A DNA stretch of 64,000 bases from Eonycteris spelaea (GCA_003508835.1 PUFA01000170.1:2666001-2730000); one strand, 5' to 3'. Shown: positions 49,769 to 60,475, counted from the stretch's first letter. Notes: generated by a model from the sequence alone, not told the origin. Translations and numbers: made by a program.

Positions 49769-50974
49769 ACTATAAGGCAACATAGGCTACTATGGCTCTA
49801 TTTTAATGCAGAATAGTAAGATAAAAGGTATATTTAGTTAAGGAGGCCTGGGCAAGAATCCAAGATATGTCACCTACCAGTCTTTGTGAAAATACACTGT
49901 TAACTTTACTAAACCTGTTTGCCTTACACTGTGATGATTAATATAAAGTCTAAGGCCCTGCTTAGCAAAATAGGACCTTTAAAAGTTAGTATCATCTTCC
50001 ATGAAGAAAACTAAAACTGCACTTTATAAATTACAACACATATAAAAGAAACAAAATGCACAAATTTCTAGTATTGTTTTAAAAACTCTTACCAAAAAAA
50101 ATTAGTTATCAGAAATTCCAATAAGATACAAAAGCATCAGATTATTGTGATGATTAAATCAGGAATTATGTACAATGTCTTGGGCATACAGTAGATGATT
50201 AATAAAATCAGGAATTTTACTAATAAGAAATAAAATTAATGATTAAGCAGCCACGGTTCAACAGAGGATTCACTATAGCCATCGATGGTAGTTAGGCTAG
50301 TACAGATGGGAAGGTGGCTTCGTTCATGTACTCTAGTTATTCATTATCCAGCGACAACAAGTGTGGGCCAGAAAAATCTTTCCCTAGAACAACAGTGTAT
50401 GCCAAGATCCTAACCGCTCAATATAATCTCTCAGAAAGAAACATTTGGTGGCCTTTAAATAGAAAGTATGATGCCAAAAGAATGCTTTTGAGTCCATATT
50501 TTTTAATCTCCAAATTGCAAATAGTGGCATTGAAACGATTCTTAACTGAAAGATGTATTATATTCTTAAGGGGACCAAAGTTAATCCTGAAAGATGTTAA
50601 TGTTGTTACACCCTAAGGGTAGTGCTGAGGGGGACAAAAATTCATAAAGCCCTTAAGAAACAAACTTTTGTGTATGCGTGACACAGATGGTTGAAATAAA
50701 TTATGGGACTCAATAAAAAGCAGTTCAACTCACTTAGTTTTAAAATCCATTTGGACATTCATCAAAGATCACATTGTGAAATGTATCTGTTACTCGGAAG
50801 AGTTGCTCTAATCAGTTTTCCCATCCCTCTATCAGCACCTCCAGCCGGCAAAAGAAAGGTAAAGAAGAAGGAAACAACTAAAAGCACTCTTTCAATTGAA
50901 GCCTAAAACAAGATAGCTGCATTTATGAGTTCTCTGATGGCTCATCCTGAGTAATAATACCACTGGGTGTTGTT
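49769..50974. other. Unassigned intergenic sequence
   Basis: Mostly AT-rich, with a somewhat more balanced section at 50250-50900. A 100-codon frame at 50314-50616 has no recognisable domain. No gene supported. Confidence 0.5.
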
Positions 50975-51009
<35 letters not shown>

Positions 51010-51010
51010 A
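50975..51010. repeat. (CAA)12 microsatellite
   Basis: Uninterrupted AAC/CAA triplets; this makes the poly-Val stretch in a meaningless minus-strand frame. Confidence 0.95.
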
Positions 51011-51531
51011 ATAAGCACGCCCACATCGATCAATGGCACAAACATGTAACATATTAGTTCTTCTTAAAGAATGTGAAAATACTTTAGGAATGTTTACTCT
51101 ACCTGATATACAAACTACCAAATAATTCTTTCCTTCTTGCTCTCTGAAAATCAAAGGCAAATATTTTTTTTAAAAGAACATAATTTGATAACATTTTCAA
51201 TTGATGGAGAAGACACTGCTCAAAATATTTGAAAACACAAAACTACTTAACTCTTTCAATGTGTTTAAGATATGAAATAAGAAAATGAAAAATATTTTCA
51301 GATTTATTAAAAATACTCTAGGTACTTTACATGAATGATTATAGATATCAAATATTACCAAGTGAGTTGCTAAGTGAGACAAGAATGGGAACAGGAAATA
51401 TGTTTCAGAGTAAGCAGCTAGCTTAGAGTTTCTCTAAATGGCATACATGATAATTTCCAATTTAAACATCTAAAGAAGCATTGAGGCAAGTGCTAGTGAA
51501 AAAGTACACAAATATGCTTTTAAATTCTGTT
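51011..51531. other. Unassigned AT-rich intergenic sequence
   Basis: No gene, repeat family or notable structure recognised. Confidence 0.5.
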
Positions 51532-52265
51532 GTTTGTTCAATCAACATATATTTGAGTACACCTGCTTTTTCCAGACACTATGTAAGCTGAGAATTCAAG
51601 GATTAGGAAGACATAACCCTTGCCTTGAACTCTTTCTTCTGGTGGGTGACACCTACACATAAATGTCCAATATTAAATATTAAATGCTAATACAGAGGTA
51701 TGAAAAATGATAAAGGACTATAACATAATAGCTGTTTCATGCAATCATCCAGAATATTTGTAGAGTGTACACAATGTGCTAAGCACTGGTCTGGACAACT
51801 GCAGGTATAGCAGTGAGCAAAGCAACCTTACGGAATTTACATTCCTGTAGAGGAAGGTAGATTGTGAGCAGACACAGAATTAAAACAAATAGGATGTCAA
51901 TTGGTATTAGGCGGTATGGAGAAAAATAAAGAAGGGGATAGGGGATAGTGAATGTGGGAAATGAGAACTACAATTTAAAATATGGTGGTCAGAGAAGAAT
52001 TTACTGAAAAGGTGAACTTTCTGTAATGTTTGAAGCTGATCAGGGGCTTGTCATTGGAATATCTGGTGAATATCATTACAGGCAGAGGGAACAGAAAGTG
52101 GAAAAGCCTATGTGGATGAAATTGGAATGAAAAAAAAAAAGAAGGAATTTGGAGGAGAGAGGAAACAAGCAGTTGGATCACACATATCTTACTGTAAGTA
52201 TTTTTCTCCACTGAGTGAATTGGGAAGCCATGATGGGTTTGCAACAAAAAGCTGACATGCTTATT
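51532..52265 (-). repeat. L2 LINE fragments, antisense (two adjoining pieces)
   Basis: Two 3' ends in antisense, at about 51532-51700 and 51735-52265. The second reads ATGTGCTAAGCACTGGTCTGG, TACAGGCAGAGGGAACAG, AGTGGAAAAGCC and GAATTGGGAAGCCATGATGGG, all standard reverse-complement L2. Confidence 0.65.
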
Positions 52266-52371
52266 GTTTTATAGATTAAATTAATCGATACATTCAAATG
52301 ATTTTGTAATAGGTCATAAGTCAAACATTCAGATTATTTTGTCTCACTAGATAAAGCTTAAGTATTTCTCA

Positions 52372-52490
52372 CTATTTGCCAGTCTATGTAACTTAAAAAA
52401 TTGTACCCAGGAGTATAATTATCAATAATTCTATTTGCCAGTTTCTATGACTCAAAAGATTTTCATTCCAGAATATGATATTAATAATTA
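52372..52490. repeat. Degenerate tandem duplication of a 59-60 bp unit
   Basis: Two adjacent copies both begin CTATTTGCCAGT (52372 and 52431) and both end near TCAATAATT / TTAATAATT, with about 70% identity by eye. No repeat family recognised. Confidence 0.75.
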
Positions 52491-52814
52491 TTTTCATAGA
52501 ATGGATTGCAAAACTTATAGATAATTTTGGTATTTCACTTTTCATATAAAATACTTTGTATAAAAATTACAGAATGCCTAATATGTGCCAAGCACCATGG
52601 TAAATATCAAGGGTCTTAATGCATGCACACACATGCAAATTTGTAAAAGTCATATCTGTTTGTGTATTTGCTTGTAATGCAGTGAAGTTTTAAAATAACT
52701 TTTACTTTGTCCTCATATTATTATACTTTGTCCTCAAATATAACATATTATACTCATATGTATTTATTACTTGTTCATGTATTTAGACACTATAATTCCA
52801 TACATTCTTTGATA

Positions 52815-53440
52815 CAGTGGTCCCTCTTATCTGCAGGGGATATGTTTCAAGACGCCCAGTGGATGCCTGAAACCATGGATAGTGTAAAACTCTATATAGA
52901 CAATCTTTTTTCCTGTACATACATACATACCTATGCTAAAGTTTAATTTTTAAATTAGTCAATTTCATGGATAGATTTGTTCTTACCATAGATCTTAGCA
53001 ACTTCAGTATGAGATTTTTCTTTATTAAGTCAAGAACTTTCACCTTTTCATTTAAAGAAGTCCTTTGGTATATCCCAATTGCCAGCATCACTGCTCTTGC
53101 ACTTTGGGACCATTGTTAGGTAAAATCAGGGTGACTTGAACACAAACACTAGGATACTGTGATGGTTGATCTGATAACTGAGATGGCTACTTAGTGACTA
53201 ACGGGTGGCAGGGAGAGTCTACAGTGCCATGACGCTGGACAAAGCAGAGATTCACGTCCCAGGTGGGAAGGAGTGGGACTCAAGATTTCATCATGCTACT
53301 CATAACAGCAAAGGCACACAATTTAAAATGTATGAATTGTTTATTTCTAGAATTTTCCATATAATATTTTGGACCATGGTTGACCATGAGCAAACAAAAT
53401 CTCAAAAAAAAAAAAAAAAAAAGGATAGGGAGGACTACCA
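52815..53440 (+). mobile_element. TcMar-Tigger DNA transposon, non-autonomous copy
   Basis: Left end CAGTGGTCCCTCTTATCTGC and right end GGATAGGGAGGACTACCA form diverged terminal inverted repeats, flanked by TA at 52813-52814 and 53441-53442, the target-site duplication of the Tc1/mariner group. Internal wording (ACGCCCAGTGGATGCCTGAAA; CCATGGTTGACCATGAG) matches the Tigger family as I remember it. Most of the transposase region is missing. A 19-base A run at 53404-53422 has expanded just inside the right end. Open frames overlapping it are chance. Confidence 0.85.
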
Positions 53441-53459
53441 TATATTATACTGTATTTTG

Positions 53460-53995
53460 TCAATATTTTTCCCTGTTAATATTCTACAACCTCATTTTCA
53501 AAAACTGTATGAAATTGAATTTATTGATCAATCTCCTATTTTATGACATTTATATTGTTACTTTTTAATTTTTGCACAAACAACTTTGGAATGAATTGTA
53601 TCCTTAGGTACATTTTGCATATAAGCATAATTGTTTTCTTAAGATTAAGATATCAAAAATGAAGTGATTGGGTCAAAGAAAATACGCATATTTGAAATTT
53701 GGCTGTGTATTGCTAAACTGTTCTACCTATATATTTGTACCAAGTTTTTACTCAAAAATGACTCTAATGAATCTGTTAATTATCCTTTTCCTTAATCATA
53801 CCTTAAACTTTTTTTTGTAAACACTGAGAGGTGAAAAATCATATCCAATTATCATTTAATTGGTATTTTTAGTTTAGTTGATATAATTTCACTTTTTTAT
53901 CAATCACTTGTATTTGTGTGTATGTGTGAATTGACCATTAATGCCCTTTATCTGATCGCATATTGCTAGAAATATTTTTCCCTTAGGCTTTCCAT
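53460..53995 (-). repeat. Old L1 ORF2 3' region, antisense
   Basis: Antisense L1 wording: TGAAGTGATTGGGTCAAAG, TGCTAAACTGTTCTACC, GAGAGGTGAAAAATCATATCC, GACCATTAATGCCC. The reading frame is destroyed by many changes. It starts just after the Tigger element ends. Confidence 0.6.
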
Positions 53996-54039
53996 CCCCT
54001 CTGTCATGTTTAGAGAGAGTAATAAATAATACTTTTTCA

Positions 54040-54165
54040 TAAATATTTATGTACCTACTATGACTAGTTGTACTGTGTTAGGCAGGAGGATAAAATGATG
54101 AGACCCACTCAAAACCACCAAGGACCTCACAGTCTAGGGAAGGTGGTGATCATGAAAACAAACTG
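54040..54165 (-). repeat. L2 LINE 3' fragment, antisense
   Basis: Begins TATTTATGTACCTACTATGAC and contains AAGGACCTCACAGTCTAG, matching the reverse complement of the L2 3' end. Confidence 0.55.
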
Positions 54166-54499
54166 CTTGTCATTCATTATTCAGATGTTCAAAAATGAAT
54201 CATTATAGTTTAATGTTGAAAAACAGAAAGATAGCCACTGATTGAAAGACAGAAATCCTTCTGGGGTGTAGGTTTTCTTTCTAGACGCTGATTAAAAACA
54301 TAGAGCTTTGCTTTCATAAGGGTAAAAAAATGCTCAATAACAATAGCATTGATATATGATAGGAAATTCACTATTTTGCTTTCCAGTGATAATGATGATT
54401 GCCATCCAGGCTAGCATGTGAAGGAAATGAGTGAGCCCATCTCCAGAAACTACTTGCCTGGGTTGATTTTCGTACATTCACTGAACCGAGTATATGAAT

Positions 54500-55145
54500 A
54501 TACAATTATACATACATTGCAATCAGAGTGATACTTCAAAATACATATTTGATCATGTTATTCCTCTGCTTTAAAAAACTTCCATGGCTTCCCCTTTCTT
54601 AGGGGATGAAAATCAAAATCCTAAACTAAGACTAAAACACTGCATGGCATGCTCGTCCCTACAGTCTCTGTCTGAGTCACTCTCTCTCTAGCTGCTTGAG
54701 CTTAGCTATCACAGCCTACTTTCCCTTCTATCAGAAAACCTCTGGCCTTGGAGCCTTGCACAGGTTACTTCCTTGCTTGAAATGCTTTTGGTCTTTTTCT
54801 TCTCCTTCTCCTCCTCCTTTTTCTTCTTTAATGAATAGTTTTCCTTCTTAACTCCTACTATCCTTCAGATCTTAGTAGCAAGGTCATTTCCTCAAGGAGT
54901 CTTTCATTGATTTGCCAGGTCCCCCTGCTATAACTGTGCTCCATTTTTCTTTGGTATTGTTATTTACAGTAAATATTATACTTTTTATGTGGTTACTTGA
55001 TGAATCTTTATCTCCTTAACTCATCTTCAAACTGTATGAGTATAGAATTCACTTTTATTTTGCTCAGCATGGTACCTAAAATATTTTACACTGTACCTAG
55101 TAAACATGAGATACGCTATTATTTGTGACATAAATAAATGCATAA
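54500..55145 (+). repeat. L2 LINE 3' portion, sense
   Basis: Long and readable in L2 order: ATGTTATTCCTCTGCTTTAA, CTTCCATGGCTTCCCC, TGGAGCCTTGCACAGG, TTCCTTGCTTGAAATGC, TCAAGGAGTCTTTCATTGA, then a 3' end with ACCTAGTAAACATGAGATACG and ATAAATAAATGCAT. Confidence 0.72.
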
Positions 55146-56094
55146 AGGTAGGAATATCTTAGGACACTGAAATAAATTATGAGACTTTATTATATGAGTC
55201 AATTTTGTGTGGATAATTAAGTACATTTTATATGTAGTATATTCTATTAGTTAAACAACATTCAGTGGTGATAACACAGCTTAGGGCCCCTGGGAAGTAC
55301 AGTCTGATGTAAAATGTGCCTGCAAGAATTTTATTTATCGGGCAGTGCTGTGTGGATGAGGACTTGTGGGTGCAAGAGCTGAATTAGGATAGACAGATGG
55401 AGAACCTGAATTCTGTTGCTGCCCCAACAAATGTTTGACGATCCTTTGAGGGATGGCCCCTCAAAATTGTCTTGAATTGAGGCTAGTGCCAGGCCTTTCT
55501 AGTCCCCACATCAAGCAGTCCCTGGATGTCTGCTACTCTAGGAAGAAGCACAACTCTTAGATGAATGGCTCTTTTTTCAGCCAGGGACAATTTCCAGAGA
55601 GAGACTCAGCAGAAAACTATCTACCACCAATGCTCCCAGTAGCTGTGGAAATGAAACCCTCAGCCTTGAATGGGTTATGGGGAAGGGTAGGGATCTGTGA
55701 GACATAGCACAGCATCCATTACAGGTGACCAAAAGGAACAATGAATCATTTAAAGAAGGTTCTGTCCTAATCCCAAATATAAATGTACTTAAAACTGTGA
55801 AAGAATAAAATTCCAGTAAGAAAACTGAGATAGCTTTACATGACAGCTGTCAGAGTTATGGTATCTTTTGAAGGTGAGAGAGAAGCAACAAGCCCAAGGA
55901 AAAGGCCTTGAGGTAATAAGGGAAATTCAGAGAATACTCATTCTAGAGGTTATTTTTTCCCTGCTTTAAGTCAGATAAGTCTATAAACCTCCTACTCACA
56001 CTGCATTTTACCCCAAATCGTTCACAGTCAATCAAACATGAATGGTGTTTTTCCAGATCATTGGAGAAATATCTTTAAGTTTTTAATATTTAAC
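55146..56094. other. Unassigned intergenic block, GC-richer at 55280-55740
   Basis: The section 55280-55740 is clearly less AT-rich than its surroundings and reads like an old inserted retroelement or a conserved element. Neither a coding frame nor a known family is recognised. No gene seen. Confidence 0.4.
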
Positions 56095-56330
56095 TAATAA
56101 TACATGCATTTTGCAATTTACAAAATACAATCACATACAGTTTGCTATTTAACCCTCATAACCATCCCATTAAGTTAAACCACTTATTCAAAATCATTAT
56201 GTGACAGTGTGTTTTGGAGATAGTGGCTTAAAGTTTGTGATGACAAGGACAATTATACACTCAGGTATCACGAATGACTATCATAGTGCTTTAAACAATA
56301 TCGCTCAATAAATAATTGTTGAATAAGTTT
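56095..56330 (-). repeat. MIR/L2-type fragment, antisense (probable)
   Basis: Contains TTTGCTATTTAACCCTCATAACCATCCC, the antisense MIR 'loss of lower-case bins' region, with the decayed gap towards GTGACAGTGTGTTTTGG. A short sense-like tail, CTCAATAAATAATTGTTGAATAAG, follows at 56305-56328, so two pieces may be joined. Confidence 0.5.
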
Positions 56331-56715
56331 CTCAGAAGGATTTGTAGTTTCTTTGTGTTATTTGTGTTTTTTGTGGCATCACCTAATAATATGCATATAT
56401 GTAGCACCCACATATGTGTTTGTGTGCTCATAAAGGATACATGGTATATGTAGTTGAATAAATTATACCAAGTTTATCCATAAAATAGAACTAATATACA
56501 CATTATGACCTTTTTGAGTAGGAATACTGGAAATATTTGGACCCTACCAATTTATATTCATTATCCTCTTGGTCACTTTGGATAAGTGTTAATCTGGCCT
56601 TAGAAAATCAGATGGGGGGGAAAATAGGTCTCCTGATCAATCAAAGTCTCTGACTTTATGGGAGGAAATTACCTGCCAAAGAGTATCTGGAAAAAATTGC
56701 TTAATGTTTGACTAT

Positions 56716-56727
56716 GGGGGGGGGGGG
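56716..56727. repeat. G12 homopolymer
   Basis: Twelve consecutive G in otherwise AT-rich DNA; length may be unreliable because such runs are error-prone in sequencing. Confidence 0.9.
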
Positions 56728-56829
56728 AAGCATAGAGAAATCTGAATTTTTACTGTGTTTCTAAATCTGTGACACTGAATAACTTCTCAGAAATGAAAGA
56801 TGACTCATAAACTTTTGTTCTGGCTGTGG

Positions 56830-56896
56830 TAGTAGTAGTAATAATAATAACAATAATAATAATATAATGATAATAATAATAATAATTATTATTATT
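56830..56896. repeat. Imperfect (AAT)n / (AGT)n triplet repeat
   Basis: Starts as AGTAGTAGT, becomes AATAATAAT with interruptions, and ends in the reverse complement TTATTATTATT, so the 3' part can fold on itself. Confidence 0.9.
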
Positions 56897-57640
56897 TGTG
56901 TATTAGACTGAGATGCTTTTTGGTAATTTATACACTATTAGACGAGCTCTCTCCAAAGCCTACAAAAAATTAATATGGAACACCTGATATTTGACTGTGC
57001 TTCCAGATGGAGGGACAGCTTTAAAAATGCCATCATAATTTACAACTTTTAGAAAGTGTGGTGTGAATGCATTTGCAGTAAGCTTTAAACAGCTTGGATT
57101 ATTTACAGGTACAACTGTGTTTAATGTGGAATTTTGGTGGGTTTAAAATATTAGATTCAATCACTGATCACAGAGTACAGGTGTGGCATGTGAACAATGT
57201 GATTAGATGCCTTAATTAAATATCTCAGAACATAATATGTTTATTTGGTGAGGTTGGAGGGCTGGTGGTAAAGTAGTATTTAAATTTTATATTTGATTAT
57301 TGAGTGTCACTGATGGGCCTCTTTCCTTTGTAAAGATAGCATATTTGGGGTTTATCCTCTGTGATGTTTAGGAGAATAATAATTGCAGAAAACAAATTGG
57401 AATACAGAGTCTAACACTTAAGGATAACCTGGACAATTATACCCATAAAACAACTAACGTATGGATTGCTGATAAGGTTTATATTAGAGTGCAACCTAAA
57501 AGAGCGTGTAAGTCTATATCTATGGAGGTTAAGAAATTGACATTCGGTTTTTCTGGTTAAATTGGAGAAGGAATCATATATATTATAATTATATATCACA
57601 TATGCATTGTATATGAATATACATGTAATCCTTTAACATA

Positions 57641-57664
57641 TGTGTGTGTGTGTGTGTGTGTGTG
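57641..57664. repeat. (TG)12 microsatellite
   Basis: Twelve perfect TG units preceded by AT-rich palindromic sequence. Confidence 0.95.
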
Positions 57665-57849
57665 AATAATCTCCAAGAGGATTTAAGTGATTTAGGAGGT
57701 AAGAAATGGTTAACTAGTAAGTACTTGATAGATATGCAATTTATTTCTTAGAAATAAGCAGAACATTGAGAAGAATACATGGCAAAGTGAAATTTAAGTT
57801 TCTAAAATGAAATGCTTGTTTTCTTGGTCTCTTATGTTTCATTACTACG

Positions 57850-58289
57850 TGAGGAACTGAATATCCAGTAGACAACCAAGCCAGACATGGGCCCTCTCTT
57901 CCTGGAGCTTACACTCTACATGGAAGACAAATATTAAACAAGTCTCCCTCAAATAAATATGCAAATAAAATTTGCAGGGCTATGAAGAAAAAAAATAGGG
58001 TGTTATGAAAAATAACAACAGAGATAGGATGAGCTTAATTTTGTTGTTAGTGGGGATGAGTCAGGAAGGGCTTCTTTGAGAACTAAAGGAAGAGTTGAAC
58101 GGGTAGAGGACTTGAGTCAAGGAAGGAAAGTGGTTGGAGGGTGAGAAGATTACTTTGTGATTGTAACATACCAGTTATAGCAAGATGGCCCTTAGTGAGG
58201 TTGGAGAAGAGGGAAAAGGCAGGTTATTCAGAGATCGCCATGGAATTTATATTTTATTTTGATTGCAATTGGAACTATTGAAGAATTTG

Positions 58290-58334
<45 letters not shown>

Positions 58335-58600
58335 CGCGCGCGCGTGACGAGCCAATTTAATACTTTTTAAAGCTCAGTCTGGAGTGGAGATGGGTAAGAA
58401 TAGAAGCTGGAATATTATCAGTAGCATGGATTTGGTGGATTCAGTGAAGATGAAGAAATGAAAAAACATTCTAAGATCTATTTAGGAGGTTGAATCCTGA
58501 GAACTTAGGGATAGATTAAATGTGAGAGAAAAAGGGAGTCAAGGATGATTCCAAGACTTCTTGATAATACTATTTGACTCAAGGGTTGATCCAGAGAAAA
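57850..58600 (-). repeat. L2 LINE fragment, antisense, carrying a microsatellite
   Basis: Contains recognisable L2 reverse-complement pieces: CCTGGAGCTTACACTCTAC, GGCTATGAAGAAAAA, GTCAGGAAGGGCTTCTTTGAG and GCCATGGAATTTATATTTTATT. The (GT)n(CG)n tract at 58292-58344 interrupts it. Confidence 0.6.
58292..58344. repeat. Alternating (GT)n(CG)n tract, Z-DNA-prone
   Basis: About 35 bp of alternating GT is followed without interruption by nine CG units (58327-58344), giving 53 bp of strict purine-pyrimidine alternation. Such tracts are classic Z-DNA formers. The run of CpG units is striking in CpG-depleted DNA. Confidence 0.95.
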
Positions 58601-58665
58601 AATAGACATGCTGAGAACGACTATTTGTGATTAACTGGGCTCAAATTCATAGAGTTTAGCAGCCA

Positions 58666-59171
58666 TGATGACATGGCCTCTCACACAGGCTGTATATCAG
58701 GGAAAAGCCACAGAATGCGGTTGCCAAGCCTCCTGCACCTGTGTCCCTGCCAGCTGAGCTGACCCTTACAAAGAAGTTCCTGAAATCATCTTTCCACAGA
58801 TGCTGAGACCTGCCCCATTCAATGGAAGCTGTGCAACCACATCCTCAGTTGAACCTTTATTGACCAATTAGAGTGGCTCTATAATGACCAATGAGGATGC
58901 TCGAAGATGACCAATCAGGACAGTGTTATTTGGATATAACAAACTGCAAATTTAGATTTCTCGATTGCATAAAATAGACCAATTAGGAACTAACAGGATA
59001 CTTTCTCTATGAAAAGAAATCTCCTCTTTGTCTTGGGGTGGGCCCTTAACTTTTCCACCTGAGCTGTTTCGCTGGTTTATAGACTGTCCATCTGAATAGA
59101 GTTTCTCCTTTTATTGTACCCAAGAACTCCTGTTGGTATTTGATTGGTGGCAGCAACCTCTTATCGACACA
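58666..59171 (+). mobile_element. Probable solo LTR of a class I (ERV1-type) endogenous retrovirus, sense to DPYD
   Basis: About 500 bp organised like a gammaretroviral LTR. The U3-like part has four GACCAAT (CCAAT-box) repeats at 58862-58868, 58886-58892, 58909-58915 and 58977-58983. Next comes a pyrimidine-rich R-like section, a variant polyadenylation hexamer AATAGA at 59095-59100, and a U5-like end reading ACCCAAGAACTCC and TTTGATTGGTGGCAGC. The element may begin with TG near 58666 and end with CA near 59171. No flanking gag, pol or env was found, so it is a solo LTR if the call is right. Exact edges and the target-site duplication are not certain. It ends about 1.4 kb upstream of the DPYD start codon in the same orientation. 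Confidence 0.65.
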
Positions 59172-59224
59172 AGAAAAATATATGGATCTTCTAGTACCCT
59201 CAAGAAAAATATATGTACCCTCAG

Positions 59225-59490
59225 GTTCTGGAAGGTAATCCGATGGTTTGTTTAGAGAAGCCTTCCCCAGCCGTTCAAGTTAGTGAAGCCAGTTATTCTG
59301 TCCTATTCCTGTTTTATCTTCCGAGCAGGAATCACCGTCTCTTATTACTTTGTTTACTTGCTTACTCTGAATATTATCTCCATTAGAGTGTTGTGTCTTC
59401 TTGAAGACTATATCCAAAGCACCTAACAGAGTGTTTAACACATTGAAAACATTTAGTAAATACTTGTTGAATTAAATGGTGAAGGAACTA
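59225..59490 (+). repeat. L2 LINE 3' end, sense
   Basis: Reads in L2 order: GAAGCCTTCCCCAGCC, a CTTATTACTTTGTTTACTTG segment, a CACCTAACAGAGTGTTTAACAC segment, and the terminal AGTAAATACTTGTTGAATTAAATG typical of the L2 3' end. Confidence 0.6.
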
Positions 59491-59509
59491 ATGAAAGAAT
59501 AACAATAAA

Positions 59510-59695
59510 GAGGAAATACTCGAATCCAAGGTGCTCACAATCTAGCCAAGAGCATTAAATATGATAAAAGCCTTAACGGAAATAAGCAGGAAGTGTTATG
59601 GGAGAAGGTTGGATGGTGCATCTCTCTGGAGGAGAAAGAAAAGATTTCTGGGTACAAATATAATCAAAGATGAGGTGAAAATTTTCTGGATTGAG
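59510..59695 (-). repeat. L2 LINE fragment, antisense (probable)
   Basis: Shows decayed L2 reverse-complement wording such as GGTGCTCACAATCTAG and GTGTTATGGGAGAAGG, corresponding to the 'shipment of 3-prime L2' region read backwards. Strongly diverged. Confidence 0.4.
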
Positions 59696-60289
59696 ACCAC
59701 CTGTAAATGAAATCGCTCCCCTATCTCAAGCAAGCTTTAGAACAAAACAAAAACAACTCTTTAAGAGCTTCACACTTTAAAATAATTATTTTTTTAAAGC
59801 TATGAGAATGGATCGTTCTGCAAAAAATACCTTGATTTTGTACCACTTACAGAATTTATTACTGCCCCTTCAGGTAGTAGGAACTGTTGGTCACCTGGCT
59901 CCCTCGCATCACTTTTTCTTACCCCCCCCCCGGCCCCCCGCCCTAGATTGTCAACTCAGAAAACTCGCGCCCTGTCCTTCACCTCAGTCCAGGGCCCTGG
60001 CCGCCTATTTGTTGGAAGGATGGAGAAACATTTACGACCTCATTCCTAAACAGCCCTCCAGAGTCCTGAAATGCAATGTTTCTGCACCTTGCGGGGTTCG
60101 TGCTGAAGGAAAGGAAAGGAGCAGTGTGTTACTTAGTGTGCCGACTGTTTTACCTTTAATCCTGTGACACTTATGGTCCCCGCCTTCCTAACTCAGCCTT
60201 TAACAATTTATAGAGCGAAGTCCCTGAGAGAGTACTTGCTCCTACCCTTCTTCCCGCCTGCTAAGGAAAATCAAGCTGCCAGGTTGGGG
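59696..60289. other. Proximal upstream region between L2 remnants and the CpG island
   Basis: Non-coding transition zone of rising GC. It holds a C-rich tract at 59922-59943 (C10, GG, C6, G, C3), whose minus strand is G-rich and could form a quadruplex. The open frames here (for example 59802-60167) show no recognisable protein and overlap low-complexity C/G sequence. No gene seen. Confidence 0.6.
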
Positions 60290-60363
60290 GCAGGGAACCA
60301 GGCGAGCTGTCCGCAGCAGCGCTGCTCCCCGACCGCTCCGCTGGCTGCCGCGGGCGCCCGAGC

Positions 60364-60475
60364 CGCGGGGCGGAGCGAACCCCCTCGGGGGCGTGGCTTC
60401 GCTTGCCCGCCCCGCCCCGCCCCGGGGCGTCACCGTCCTCCCGCCCCGCCCCGCGCCGCTGGCCCCTGACTTCCT
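60364..60475 (+). promoter_or_regulatory. Core DPYD promoter: GC-box cluster and ETS-like site
   Basis: Direct motifs are a GC box at about 60364-60373, a GGGGGCGTGGC Sp/KLF-type box at 60386-60396, a run of overlapping CCCCGCCCC boxes at 60405-60427, a second run at 60440-60454, and ACTTCCT (an ETS site read on the minus strand) at 60469-60475. There is no TATA box. The human DPYD promoter is likewise described as TATA-less, GC-rich and Sp1/Sp3-dependent. Transcription probably starts between about 60450 and 60540, which would give a 5'UTR of roughly 40-130 bases; the exact start cannot be read from sequence. Confidence 0.75.

Larger units (their letters stand above)
56331..57640. other. Unassigned AT-rich intergenic sequence
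   Basis: Holds a G12 run at 56716-56727 and an imperfect AAT triplet repeat at 56830-56896. No gene or repeat family recognised in the rest. Confidence 0.5.

Noticed and set aside
50942..51160. Minus-strand frame with a run of valines
   Set aside because: The valines are the translation of the CAA microsatellite.
53205..53568. Open frames of 113 and 62 codons
   Set aside because: They lie in the Tigger element and its A-run, producing a poly-Lys stretch; not a gene.
60164..60469. 101-codon plus-strand frame upstream of DPYD
   Set aside because: Low-complexity Ala/Pro/Arg translation of GC boxes; no homology recognised and out of frame with DPYD.
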